64,000 bases of DNA from Petaurus breviceps papuanus (GCA_028583685.1 JAMXIF010000045.1:6483822-6547821); one strand, 5' to 3'; positions 36,901 through 61,586 are shown, counted from the first letter of the stretch. Notes: generated by a model not told the origin, from the letters alone. A program made the numbers and translations.

Positions 36901-39555
36901 AGATGGCTCTGAGCACCATCACTGAGTGGCAAGGCCAGCAATCACCAACAAAGGAGGCCTCCTGGCTCCTCACTGGGCCACAGGACCTCTTTCAGACAGA
37001 GGGGGCCTTCCAAACCAGAGGGCGGCATCACGGACGAGGAAACAGGCTGGTCCAGGCTTCCTGCCATCAGCCCTCAGGAGAGGTCCCATGATGAGGGCCA
37101 TCCTCCAGACAGTGGAACAGAGCAGACTTTCCTAATACCCCCCAGGAAAGCGGGAGGGCTGAAGTTAAGACACAACACACTCCAGGCCAGCAGGCTGCAC
37201 AGAGATAACGGGCTTCCTTCCATTCTAAGTGATTTCTAGGCAAACTCAGATCTTAAGCTTAGGAAAACAGGCTTCTTTTAATCAACATGTTTCAGTATGC
37301 AATTCACGGTTCCTTAGTGTCTGACTTTCTGTGACTCCTCGGACCCTCCTGTCTGAGGGTTTTCTTGGCCAAGATACTGGAGGGGTCAGCCATTTCCTTC
37401 TCCAGTAGATTAAGGCAAAGAGAGGTGAAATGACTTGCCCAGGGTCACACAGCTAGGAAGTCTTTCTGACTCTAGGTCCAGGGTGCCACCCGGCTGCCCC
37501 TTAATTGGGAAACTAGACCTTCAAACTTAATTTAGAGAGGAAGACTGAGCTTCTGAGCCTGCAAATTTCTGACCTGAACTGGAAGACAAGGGAAGGCAAC
37601 CTGAGGCTGTGTCACAAAGTGCTGGGGTGACAGACCTGAAGCAATCACAAAATGGAATCAGCAACGATGTGATTTTCTCCAAGGAAAGGGGTTTTTAGCA
37701 GAGCAGCTGGGGAAGCCCTTCAGAAAGGGGGGGGGGGGGGTGGAGCTCTCCAGGAAGAGCTGGTTCAAACCCTGCCTCAAAGCCCCACGAGCCCAGGAGC
37801 CTGAACAGTCCCCACTGAGCCTCCCTGGTTGGTCTAAGCCTGTGACCTCTGAGGGCAGGGGCTGCGACCCAGGATATCACCGAGCTGGGCAACACACTCC
37901 CTCTACCAGCCCACGGAGTGGGCCCAGGGAGCTGACCCCACCCAGAGGCCCACACACTCCCCAGTGAGGCAGGAACCAGATGAAAATGGGACCAGGAAAC
38001 ATTCAACAAAATAAACCACACAGAACATACGATCCCCAGAGCACAGGGTCACACAGGTCCAGGACAACCCCTCAGAGGTCTGCAGGGAGGGAGGGAGTGT
38101 TAAGGTAAACTGAGGCGCACGTTCTGAGCAAGGCCAAGTTATCAATAAGGTTATCAGCTACCAATAAAAGGGATCCTCCACAAGCAAAAAGCTCCCAGTG
38201 AGTGCAGACATTCTTTTTACAGACAAAAGCTAGAAGGCAGCATTATACAGGAAACAACAGAACTGGCTGGAAATGTGGAATTCAGGGCTCCCTGGGAAGT
38301 TAACAAGTGGCCCTAATTGTTCGCAGGCAGTAAGACGTGTAGGGTGCTAGGGGCCACACAGCACACAGGGCTTAGAGTCAGGATGACTCATCCTCCCATG
38401 TGCAAATCCAGGCTCAGATACTTACTAGTTGTGTGACCCTGGGCAAGTCACTTCACCCTGTCTGCCTCAGTTTCCTCATCTGTCAAATGAGCTGGAGAAG
38501 GAAACGGCAAATACTCCAGAATCTCTGCCAAGAAAAGCCCAAATGGGGCCACGGAGAGACATGACTGCACAGCAGGATGCTCAGCGGTGCAATGTTTCTT
38601 TTGCTTAAGGTAATTTATGGGACAACCGAGCTCAAAGAGGAAGCTAGGAACAACTCAGACACAAGGAAAGGAACTTGGGTAGTTATACAAAATTCCGGGG
38701 AAAAAATCAACTACAAACAGAATTACAAAAAGAGAATCAACCAACAATGCAATCACTTAGAAATGTGATCACTACTGCACCCCTCTAAGCTCTCCAGAAA
38801 GGGGGGCCGGGATCACTATTGCACCCCTCCAAGCCCTCCAGAAAGGGGAGCCAGGGTCACTACTGCACCCCTCCAAGCTCCCCAGAAATAGAGGGGCCAG
38901 GATCACTATTGCACCCCTCCAAGCCCTCCAGAAAGGGGGGCCGCGATCACTACTGCACCCCTCCAAGCTCCCCAGAAATAGAGGGGCCGGGATCACTACT
39001 GCACCCCTCCAAGCCCTCCAGAAAGGGGGGCCAGGATCACTACTGCACCCCTCCAAGCTCCCCAGAAAGGGGGGCCGGGATCCCCGCTGCACCCCTCCAA
39101 GCCGTTCACAACAGAAAGCTCTTAGCACTAGGGAGACCCTCCCCGCGGCCGGACGCAGGGCCCGCCTGCCCCTCCTCCCGCCCGGGCTCGGCTGCCTTTC
39201 CCCCAGGACGCGGGTGCCCCGCCGCCCCGCCCTCCCCGGAGCCCGGGAATGAGCGGCGGCGCCGGCAGCCAATGGGCAGGCGGAGAGGGCGCGCGGCCGC
39301 GACGGCCCGACCAATGAGCAGCGCCGCTGGCGAGAGAGGGTGGGCCCAGGAGGGGGGGAGGGCCTGGCCCGGGCGGACCAGAGGGCCCGGAACCCGAGGG
39401 ATGCCCCCGGCCGCCCGACCCCCGGCCAGTGCCTCGACGGGTGCCGGTTCCCGGGCCCCGGCTCCAAAGCGACCCCAAGGACAGAGGCTCACTCACCGGC
39501 CCTTCACCGTCACCCCGCGCTTCCGGATGAGCTCGTCCAGGGACAGGTCCGCCAT
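15992..39555 (-). CDS. POLDIP3: POLDIP3 (SKAR/PDIP46), RNA-binding mRNA export and translation factor
   Basis: Nuclear RRM protein that binds DNA polymerase delta p50, joins TREX/exon-junction complexes and recruits S6K1 to newly spliced mRNA. Exons from 5': 39555-39497, 29279-28892, 27610-27533, 25391-25296, 24114-23932, 23275-23198, 22509-22380, 18062-17996, 16166-15992. Phases agree and total 417 aa (human 421). Visible features: N-terminal SLDELIRKRG, like a UAP56-binding motif; six DAR repeats (DARQKIG, DARQKLG, DAREKL, DARFRI, DAREML, DAREKI) in exon 2; acidic YDVDEDDD; an RRM at ~275-345 (MTVNNLHPRVTEEDI ... VAEVVFVKK ... YKKYNNRCLDG); and a C-terminal RRLSSGASS region matching the S6K1 site area, ending TEFKIKL. 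The start ATG sits in a CpG island. Exon 3 (78 nt, in frame) has tandem acceptors, and a GU-rich tract lies in the next intron. Confidence 0.96.
17205..17580. repeat. Adjacent MIR (sense) and MAR1-like (antisense) SINEs
   Basis: 17,205-17,335 reads as a plus-strand MIR 3' half ('cctgagtttcagtttcctca', 'ctgtgaaataaggatcgca', 'actgtgaagatcaagggg'). 17,340-17,580 is an antisense MAR1-like copy ('ttgttggtcatgtagtcatg', 'ttttcttggcaaagatactg', 'agtgacttgcccaaggtcac', 'aactcaggtcttcctgactc'). Both are in the POLDIP3 intron before the 18062 exon. Confidence 0.7.
18740..20690 (-). mobile_element. Degraded LINE-1/HAL1-like element (ORF1 and 5' UTR, no ORF2)
   Basis: On the minus strand, from right to left: a 5' UTR-like segment (about 20,690-20,040), an ORF1 remnant (about 20,030-18,905), then an L1-type 3' end (about 18,900-18,740; 'cacttcgcatcagttcatac'). 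At about 19,665-19,625 the minus strand reads DKLRIIGLSQKK, like the RIIGL segment that opens the RRM of L1 ORF1p. No ORF2 (endonuclease/reverse transcriptase) region lies between, the arrangement of half-LINE-1 (HAL1) elements, although a large deletion in an L1 would look the same. In-frame stops show it is old and inactive. It lies in a POLDIP3 intron in the gene's sense direction. Confidence 0.55.
21340..21525 (-). repeat. tRNA-derived SINE, antisense
   Basis: Begins at a T-rich tail (~21,348), then 'caatcggggttaagtaactt', 'ggttacacggccaggtgttt', 'gagcccgggattcaatctcc' (B-box region) and 'tgtgctacctggctgcccc'. Same subfamily as the dimer at 41,071-41,350. Confidence 0.8.
21731..22209 (+). 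repeat. LINE-1 3' end fragment, sense (+)
   Basis: Marsupial-type L1 3' end: 'gatgtctatcaactggggaa', 'tggctgaacaagctgtggt', 'caaagtgaaatgagcagaac', 'gactaacatggaaatgtgtt', 'gagaatttggaactcaaaa', and a degenerate A-rich end. Inserted antisense to POLDIP3 between the exons at 22380 and 18062. Confidence 0.75.
25570..25843. repeat. Long degenerate (CA)n/(TG)n repeat in POLDIP3 intron
   Basis: About 270 bp of CA-rich sequence with interruptions. A ~37-bp segment with 'ccacataccacaaacaca' occurs twice about 118 bp apart (near 25,605 and 25,722), so the array itself was partly duplicated. In the POLDIP3 (minus) sense it is GU-rich and lies ~180-450 nt upstream of the exon at 25391. Confidence 0.95.
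26801..26986 (+). repeat. SINE with target-site duplication, sense (+)
   Basis: Order: 'agtagtacagtgaatagagc', 'ctgaggtcaggaggacccaa', 'gttcaaatccagcctcagac', 'agctgtgtgaccttgggcaa', 'cacttaaccccaattgccc', A-tail. 'aaagccctg' occurs on both sides (26,801 and about 26,978), a likely target-site duplication. Confidence 0.8.
29330..29570 (-). repeat. LINE-1 3' end fragment, antisense (-)
   Basis: Reads as the reverse of the marsupial L1 3' end: 'taagtcttcccaggtttctc', 'cattccccaaggatgggcat', 'cccctcagtctccaaccct', 'gacccagcagcat'. It lies just upstream (in gene sense) of POLDIP3 exon 2. Boundaries approximate. Confidence 0.65.
29752..29965 (-). repeat. MAR1-like CORE-SINE, antisense
   Basis: 'gtctaactctcagtgacccc', 'tttggggttttcttggcaaa', 'ccattttatagatgaggaaa', 'gacttgcccaaggtcacaca', and 'tctgaggccagatt'. 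POLDIP3 intron 1. Confidence 0.75.
30219..30404 (+). repeat. Full-length SINE with 15-bp target-site duplication
   Basis: Element 30,234-30,389: 'ggggcagctaggtggtgcag', 'cgaatagagcaccagccctg', 'gagtcaggaggacctgagtt', 'tgtgaccttgggcaagtcac', 'ttaaccccaaatgccc', A-rich tail. It is flanked by agaatgaggtgtcag (30219-30233) and agaatgaggcatcag (30390-30404), a duplication with two changes. This is the reference-type copy for the family in this window. Confidence 0.85.
31672..32040 (+). repeat. LINE-1 3' end fragment, sense (+)
   Basis: 'tgaactgatgcacagtgaaa', 'tgagcagatccagaacactg', 'tggtttcataacatggctag', 'ttgaaaactaaaaatagatt'. Truncated at its 5' side; antisense to POLDIP3. Confidence 0.7.
32700..32850 (+). 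repeat. MIR SINE, sense (+)
   Basis: Nearly complete MIR order: 'ggttctaggttcgaatcct', 'acctcagacacttactttgt', 'ctcagcctcagtcttgtcgg', 'taaagtgtgtaaaacaacag', 'ttgtgaggaccaagtgag'. Confidence 0.7.
37285..37500 (-). repeat. MAR1-like CORE-SINE, antisense
   Basis: 'tgactttctgtgactcctcg', 'gggttttcttggccaagata', 'ccatttccttctccagtag', 'gacttgcccagggtcacaca', ending 'gggtgccacccggctgcccc'. The central part is shortened. Confidence 0.7.
38345..38575 (+). repeat. MAR1-like CORE-SINE, sense (+)
   Basis: 'tactagttgtgtgaccctgg', 'gcaagtcacttcaccctgtc', 'tcagtttcctcatctgtcaa', 'gagctggagaaggaaacggc', 'ctgccaagaaaagcccaaat', ending 'gacatgactgcacagc'. Confidence 0.75.
38767..39108. repeat. 44/46-bp minisatellite with 90-bp higher-order unit
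   Basis: About eight tandem copies of a unit starting 'gatcactactgcacccctc'. Copies alternate between a 44-bp form ('aagccctccagaaagggg') and a 46-bp form ('aagctccccagaaatagagg'), so pairs make a 90-bp repeat. The last copy is degenerate. It lies in POLDIP3 intron 1, about 390 bp from exon 1, at the edge of the CpG island. Because 90 is a multiple of three, open frames run through it on both strands; they are not credible genes. Confidence 0.95.
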
Positions 39556-39754
39556 CTTGCGCCGCGGAAAACGAGAACAGGCGCCGCTCACGCAGTCGGC
39601 GCTTCCCCGCCCATCGGTGCCGGAGAAGGGACGCAACTGCTTCCGTTGCCCAGTTCCCGGTCTTCCGCCAACGCACCAGCTCTCGCGACATCCAGCTCGT
39701 TCCGATCCGGCCAATGCCGGAGCGGGGAGGGGGCGGAGCGTGTGAGGCTGGCGG

Positions 39755-39799
39755 GCTACGTATCCCATGAACCCTCGCGATGGAGGCTTCGATTTACAT
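39755..39799 (+). promoter_or_regulatory. RNU12: RNU12 distal element: ZNF143/Staf site and octamer-like site
   Basis: 39755-39779 resembles the Staf/ZNF143 binding site (gctacgtatcccatga followed by accctcgcg). 39792-39799 is ATTTACAT, one change from the octamer ATTTGCAT. They sit at -240 to -196 relative to U12, the normal place for the distal enhancer of an snRNA gene. Confidence 0.7.
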
Positions 39800-39932
39800 A
39801 CAGAGAACTGAATGTTAAAGGGCCTTCTTTCCCCCCCCCCCCCATAAAAGCTTTAAAATACGTGATGGAAGTCCATCGAGCCGCTTTTTGAGCAGCACGG
39901 CCCGTTCTCGGTGCGAGCGGCCTCTAACGAAC

Positions 39933-39950
39933 TCACCCTAAGTGTAATAG
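39933..39950 (+). promoter_or_regulatory. RNU12: RNU12 proximal sequence element (PSE)
   Basis: TCACCCTAAGTGTAATAG fits the mammalian snRNA PSE pattern (YCACCnTAAstnnAA). It spans -62 to -45 relative to the first U12 base, the expected SNAPc spacing. No TATA box follows, as expected for a Pol II snRNA gene. Confidence 0.85.
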
Positions 39951-39994
39951 GTGTGGGGACATCCCCCAGCCGCGTTTAGTAGTACGTTCTGGTT

Positions 39995-40145
39995 ATGCCT
40001 TAAACTTATGAGTAAGGAAAATAACGATTCGGGGTGACGCCCGAATCCTCACTACGCATGTGAGAAGAATTTTTGAGCGGGTACAGGTTGTCCCTAAGGT
40101 GACCCGCCTACTTTAGCGGGATGCCTGGGTGTAGCGATCTGCCCG
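39995..40145 (+). ncRNA. RNU12: RNU12, U12 minor-spliceosome snRNA
   Basis: U12 snRNA pairs with the branch site of U12-type introns within the U11/U12 di-snRNP. The first ~58 nt match my memory of human U12 exactly. The branch-site recognition sequence is at 40014-40019 (aaggaa, RNA nt 20-25); the Sm site aatttttga is at 40068-40076; the 3' stem-loop for the 65K protein ends with gcgggatgcctggg and the RNA ends atctgcccg. Length is 151 nt (human 150), with one inserted A in the late loop and clustered changes after nt 58. PSE, distal element and 3' box are all present, so it is a true gene, not a pseudogene. Confidence 0.97.
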
Positions 40146-40154
40146 TCCCTTTCT

Positions 40155-40176
40155 GTTTAGTTGTAGAAAAAATAGA
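40155..40176 (+). terminator. RNU12: snRNA 3' box of RNU12
   Basis: A GTTT followed by an A-rich aaaaaatagac stretch starts 10 nt after the mature 3' end. It fits the snRNA 3' box pattern GTTTn(0-3)AAARnnAGA loosely and is at the right distance for Integrator-directed processing. Confidence 0.65.
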
Positions 40177-40562
40177 CTTGTTTTCCTTGGCTGGGTTGTT
40201 GGTGGCTTACAATTCTGTTGCTTAAACTGAGTGGGAAGTCGGGGGTTGTTCCAGGTAGAAGCCGGAAGAAAGGCGTGGTCGCTAAACAAGAGGATTTGGG
40301 GACGGGGCTCTTACTTAAAGTACATGGTGTTAGCACGGGTCCCCAAGTGTTGCGAACTCTCCCAACCTGGATGCTTTCATTTCGGGGTTGGAGTAGTCTA
40401 GGCCAGCAAGGCTGGGGTAGGAAAAGCGCTAACTACAACATGGGTGTTTTCCTAGGTCCTTGTTCGCGGTGGGCTTCAGGGATTTGGGGGTTTTTCTGGA
40501 AAGAGCGGAACTCCGGGCTGGCTGGCCGGTCCTGGTCGTGAATAAGCCCTGGTTATTGTATT

Positions 40563-40735
40563 TTTGCTTTTTTTTTTTTGGAGAGGGCTGGGGGGGATAG
40601 TAGGGCAATTGGGGTTAAATGACTTGCCCAAGGCTAGTAAGTGTTAAGTGTCTGGGTTTAGATTTGAGCTCAGGTCTTCCTGACTCCAGGGCCGGTACTC
40701 TATTCACGGCGCCACCTAGCCGCGCCCTGGCTATT
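40563..40735 (-). repeat. SINE, antisense
   Basis: T-rich tail at 40,563-40,580, then 'caattggggttaaatgactt', 'gcccaaggctagtaagtgtt', 'gagctcaggtcttcctgact', and 'actctattcacggcgccacc'. Same family as 30,219-30,404. Confidence 0.8.
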
Positions 40736-41054
40736 GTTTTTAACTAATATTAAGCCCTCCCATTTGCAAAGCCCAGGGCACCTGGGGAATCCTTGGCAGG
40801 CCCAGGCTGAGAATCCAGCTCCGCCGGCCTCCAGGCCAGCGAGCCACTGATTTTAAGTGCCTGCAACACCCGACTGAAGGCCACCTCCCATGCCCCTCGG
40901 ACCCTCAGTATCTCTCTCTTTCTCCGATGGGGTTAATCGTCCTTCCAGTCTGGACCTCCCAGGGACCCTTAAACCACAACGTGCTACATACAGAAATGTG
41001 TACCTATTATAAGTGAATGAAAAAAAAGCATTTCCTAAGGGGCTTAGGTGCAGT

Positions 41055-41362
41055 AAAAATCGAGGCAGTCTGGGGGCGGCCAGGTAGCACAGCAAGTAAG
41101 AGCACCGGCTCCAGTGTTGAGAAGACAGCACCCACCCAGAAACACCTGGCCGCGTAACCTTGAGCCAAGTTACTTAACCCCAATTGCTTAGGGGCGACCA
41201 GGTGGCTCAGCGAGTAAGAGCACCGGCTCCAGTGCTGGGACGACCTGGAGATCGAATCCCGGGCTCAGACACTCAGCACCACACCCAGAAATAACTGGCA
41301 GTGTAACCTTGAGCAAGTTACTTAACCCCGATTGCTTAAAAAAAAAAAAAATCGAGGCAGTC
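41055..41362 (+). repeat. Dimeric tRNA-derived SINE with one 16-bp target-site duplication
   Basis: Two head-to-tail SINE monomers (41,071-~41,187 and ~41,188-41,350) are flanked by a single direct repeat aaaaatcgaggcagtc (41055-41070 and ~41347-41362). The first monomer lacks the middle with the B box; the second is complete ('gagtaagagcaccggctcc', B-box 'gatcgaatccc', A-tail). Confidence 0.85.
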
Positions 41363-41724
41363 CCAGCTCAGCATCGCAGCCACCATCAGAAAGCACTAGC
41401 ATTACTAGCTCCAGGGCTGTAAGAGTGGAGACAAAAGATCCTGGGTTCAGATTCCAGCTCTGATGTTATACCCCTGTGACCTGGAGCAAGTCACCCAAGT
41501 CCTGTGGGCCTCCTCTCATCTGAAAAGTAAGGACCTTGAACTGGAGCAAGCCCCTTCCAGCCCTGATCAATGGCTCAAGCCCTAAGGGGTGCTCTTCCAT
41601 TCCAGTGTGGGCAGCTCTAGCGGTCAGGAAGGCTGCCCTCCAGAGCCCAGGACAGCCAGCCTCATCTTCCGTTTCCTGGAGGAAAGCTGATCCAATCCTT
41701 GACAAAGAAACGCAGCCACAGCAA

Positions 41725-42147
41725 AGCAACATTGAGCAAAGTTTTATTCTATTTTCTGCATAAAAGAAAAAGTAGCCTGGAAGAAAGCTGCTATTTGAGA
41801 CGGAAGCGGGACAAAGGTATTGGTGGCAGCACCCCCTGCCTTAACCCACCTGCTGCTCAGGGAACCCGTGGGTGCCCTCCGGAGGATGTGCAGAGGTGCC
41901 TGTGGGGGAGCAAACGCGGGCAGCACCCCCAGCATCTCCCCTCTGCTGGCCCAGGGTTCTGCCCCACTGGGAATGACTGGCACACACTAGTGGCCCCATG
42001 TCCATCCTCTGCATTCCCTTTCTCTCTCTGTAGCCCCTACTTCTGCCTCCCTCTTGGCCACCCTGTCACCTTCCCATCACTAGCATGCACACAACCCATA
42101 CACACACAGACACAGTCATACACTGACCTGCACATGGGCATACAGGG

Positions 42148-42193
<46 letters not shown>

Positions 42194-43669
42194 CCCCTTA
42201 CCTTCCTACTCCACCCAGCCTGGCCAAGTGTCCCTGTCCTTCTGATGCCAAGGGATGACTGTTATTTGCAAGGCAACATGTGAAGGGGGGAGGTAGTCAC
42301 TGAGCAGAGGCCGACCCCTCAGAGAAGGGAAGGAAAGAAAAACCACACATGTGGTAGGCCAGAGAGCTGTGAGACTGTCTGGCCTCTTGGCATAAGAATC
42401 AAAGAGGTGGGGCTGCCTGGGCAGGGGCCACAAAGCTTGGTGCCAAGAGGGTCTCTGCCCTCTCCGGGAAGGTCACTTTGGAATCTGGCTTCCTCTTGAG
42501 GCTGCCATTGGAAGGGGCAGGGATAAGGGGAGGGGGCTGGGACCCTTGGCTGACCATGCCAAAGGGGGAAAAAAAATCGAGGCCCTTGGAATCTGTTTTT
42601 CTCTCTCTCCCTCCCTCTGTCTCCCCCCCCCCCCACACACACACACTAACACGCTCACACATACACACCCCATACTCCTTGACCACTTGGGGTCCCATCC
42701 ATCCCCGTGGCATCCCAGCAGAGGAGCTGACCTCTTGCCCAGTCACTCTGCATTCACACCATTCCTGGCCCAGCCCCAGCTGCAGCCCCAGGTTTCAGGT
42801 TCCCTTCCTTACATATCCTCCACAAGGCTGAAGTGCATTTTTCCAACAAACAAACAGCTTTCTTTCCATTTCCCTTCTGAGTCAGAGGACCAGACACAGC
42901 CGATCACCACCAACAAGGCCTGCAGGAGTAAGCCTGCCCTCCCTGTTCTCTGGGGACCAGAGAGGTGACAAAGCCTTCCCCCATTGTCCTGCCTTCCCAG
43001 GAGACCATGGGCCTGGCCGCCTGGCACTCCTGGAGCTAGCCTGGCTTACCCCCTCTGTGACTTCAGAGCTGCCCTGGGCTGAAGCAGGGGTAGCCAGCCT
43101 GGGAGTCTCCTGTGTGCTGCACATGGGCTCAAGCTAATGAGACAGATCCAGGTCTCAACATACCACGGAGGGGCCCCGAGGGAGCTCGGACCAGCCAGGG
43201 CTGGAAGCCGCCTCCTTGGGAGAAACCCTTTCCTGCATGGGAGCTGGATTAATGGAGAAGAAAAAATAAAATTCTAACCTTTTTAAAAGACCAAGAGCCT
43301 CCTTTTTAGGCCGTGTGTGACTGAGAAAAATGAACCTTGAAAAGACGTTTGGTTGTCCGGGGGGCAGGGACTGTGTCCCAGCTGAGTGACAAGCATGACC
43401 ACCTGCCTGGGAACCTGTCACCCCTGGCAGGAAAAGGGGCTGGAGGCACCCTCTCAGGGAGGGCAGGGGGCAGAGGCTGCCTGCTTCACTAGCGAGAGGG
43501 CTGCCAGTCTAGAGACCTATGTTTGGGTGTTGCTTCCCAGCACCGGTCATGGGGCCATTTGATTATGTGTATGTAAGTGCGCATGTGAGTAAATGTGTGT
43601 TTGTGTGTGACCTTGTTCCCATAAACCAGCTCCCCGCCCTGCTATGCTGCCCTAGGGCACTGTCGCCCG
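41725..43669 (-). other. CYB5R3: CYB5R3 3' UTR
   Basis: About 1.9 kb from the CYB5R3 stop to the minus-strand AATAAA near 41,743. It contains a (CA)n tract at 42,152-42,192 and a C-run plus CA tract at ~42,625-42,660. No other minus-strand AATAAA was seen between, so this is the likely single 3' end. Confidence 0.6.
41743..41748 (-). terminator. CYB5R3: CYB5R3 polyadenylation signal
   Basis: TTTATT on the plus strand gives AATAAA on the minus strand, the first such hexamer beyond the CYB5R3 stop codon. Confidence 0.65.
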
Positions 43670-59806
<16,137 letters not shown>

Positions 59807-60564
59807 CTGCAAAGAAATGGGGGGAAAAAGTCATCAAGGGCCCATTGGAACACAGGAAGGGGGAGAGAAAATGAGGCATCTTGATATTCTTGCTGCTAGG
59901 AAAACTGGGTCTCAATGAGACCCTTCCCTGACAGCTTTAATGGGCCATGTTTTTTAGGGAGTCCAGCCCACATCCTCTGTGCCCTCCCTGGGCAGACTCA
60001 TTCTGCCCCTCAACCTCATACCCTTCCAAAGCCTCAAATAAATGTAAAAGATTCTTCCCCTCTCCCCTCCACGCACACCCTATTTTATTGTTTATTATAA
60101 GGGATGGATCCTTGGGGGGGGCGGGGAGCGAGGAGGGGAAGTATCAGTGATGTCAAAACAAGAGATTAATAAACAAAACTTTGAAGGAAATATGTGAAAA
60201 ATGTAAAAAATTATTATAATGTAAAACATATAAATGTAAAAATATAAATATATAATAAAAAATAAAAATATATAAACGTAAAAAATGATTATAATTATCT
60301 AGAGGAATTTCTGAAGTTCTCAGATCCTGCCTCCCTATGCCCATTAGACCCTCAGAACCAATCTCAGCCTAAGTTTCCTAATCCATAAATTGAGAGAAGC
60401 CTAGAGGACACTCCCTAGTGTTATTGTGAGACCATTAATAAGAAAAGGGAAACTCAGGAACTAGACCGATAAGGGTTAGATCTCCATTCTAGGCTGCCAG
60501 AAGATAGCCATGGGCTCACTGCTTTTATATATATTCTGCAATATATATATTCTTTTTTTAAATG

Positions 60565-60775
60565 GGCAGGTAGGTGACAGTGGATAGAGGCAGGGGGTCC
60601 TGAGTTCAAATTTGGCCTCAGACACTTACTAGCTGTGTGACCCTGGGCAAGTCACTTCACCCTGTCTGTATTAGTTTCCTCATCCATCAAAGGAGCTGGA
60701 GAAGGAAATAGCAAAGCCCTCCAGTATCTTTATGAAGAAAAAGTCAGACATGACTGAACAACAGCTTCTTAGAAG
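60565..60775 (+). repeat. MAR1-like CORE-SINE, sense (+)
   Basis: 'gtaggtgacagtggatagag', 'gagttcaaatttggcctcag', 'agctgtgtgaccctgggcaa', 'tagtttcctcatccatcaaa', 'gagctggagaaggaaatagc', 'gtcagacatgactgaacaac'. A clear full-length copy. Confidence 0.85.
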
Positions 60776-61374
60776 TAGCTGGTGGAAATGCAAGAATCGG
60801 TTTTGCTTAACAGAAATATGTGTTACAAAGGTTTTTGTTTTAAATTGGTGGAAGAGAAGGCAAATTTTTGTACATTGAAAATAATTATCACTTAAAAAAA
60901 AGAAACTCTATAGGGTGAGAGATTTCCAGAAGAAAACTCCCTGAAAAGAGAATTACAGAATATCTCTGCTTGGAATAGAAAGGAAGGCCCAAAAAAGAAG
61001 GGGGGCAGGGGGTCCTCAAGGGCCAGAGTCACTAGAAAGTCCCTTGGGGCAGGCCTGAGGTTATTTTGGGATTCTGTCTCCATATTCCCAGGCACTTGTG
61101 TCAAAAAGCCTTCCCAGGAAGCCACCCCAGGGCCCAACAGAGGAACTGGGCTGCTTTTGCTGCCTTCTATACCATCTATCTCCTTTCCTCCATCCTCTCG
61201 CCCCAGACTAAACCACTAAGACCACAGAGTCACAGGAGCCCCAGAGGCCACTACGTCTGTTATGAGCAGGGATGGCCTCCCTCCTCCACAAGGCCGACCA
61301 GGGCCAGCCCCAGCCTCTGCTTAAGACCTCCAGCAGCGAAGGCTATATGCTGAGGCTGCCTGTTCTGCTTTTCA

Positions 61375-61586
61375 GAGTTGCAGTCACTCTATAAGCAATG
61401 TGTCAGGCACTGTGCCAAGTACTGGGATGCAAAAAGGGGCAAAGGAAGGCCCCTGCCCTCAAGGAGCTTACAATCTGAGGGAGTCCTTCATTACACTGAA
61501 CCAAAACCTGCTTCTATGTAACTGGATAAAGAGGGTTAAACACCCCCTCCCATAAAGACACATACACCCACACCTACATAAACCCC

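Larger units (their letters stand above)
29280..39496 (-). other. POLDIP3 intron 1, repeat-rich, no gene seen
   Basis: The 10.2-kb first intron holds the repeats listed separately plus single-copy sequence. The stretch 32,850-37,280 has only low-complexity C/G runs (33,145-33,240), CORE-SINE scraps and a possible old LINE-like block at about 34,780-35,070. No exon, RNA gene or conserved frame was recognised in it. Confidence 0.6.
39120..39994. promoter_or_regulatory. Bidirectional CpG-island promoter of POLDIP3 and RNU12
   Basis: Dense CpG from ~39,120 to ~39,780. CCAAT boxes occur near 39,270, 39,310 and 39,710. A TCTCGCGA element lies at 39681-39688 and ETS-like cttccg/tcttccg elements near 39,640 and 39,662. 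Only ~440 bp separates the POLDIP3 ATG (minus) from the first base of U12 (plus), so the two share this DNA. Confidence 0.8.
40177..41724. other. Spacer between RNU12 and CYB5R3, no gene seen
   Basis: 40,177-40,560 is single-copy sequence with no recognisable gene. The rest is mainly SINEs (listed separately), including a MIR in sense at about 41,395-41,540 ('tgggttcagattccagctct', 'gtgacctggagcaagtcacc'). Confidence 0.6.

Noticed and set aside
38819-39745. 308-residue open frame on the plus strand and a 231-residue frame on the minus strand
   Set aside because: Both run through the 90-bp-period minisatellite and the GC-rich antisense of POLDIP3 exon 1. The open frame follows from repeat period and low AT content, with no recognisable domain.
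41188-41350. tRNA-like A and B boxes suggesting a tRNA gene
   Set aside because: The sequence continues into a CORE-like body and an A-tail and is repeated elsewhere in the window (for example 21,340-21,525); it is a SINE.
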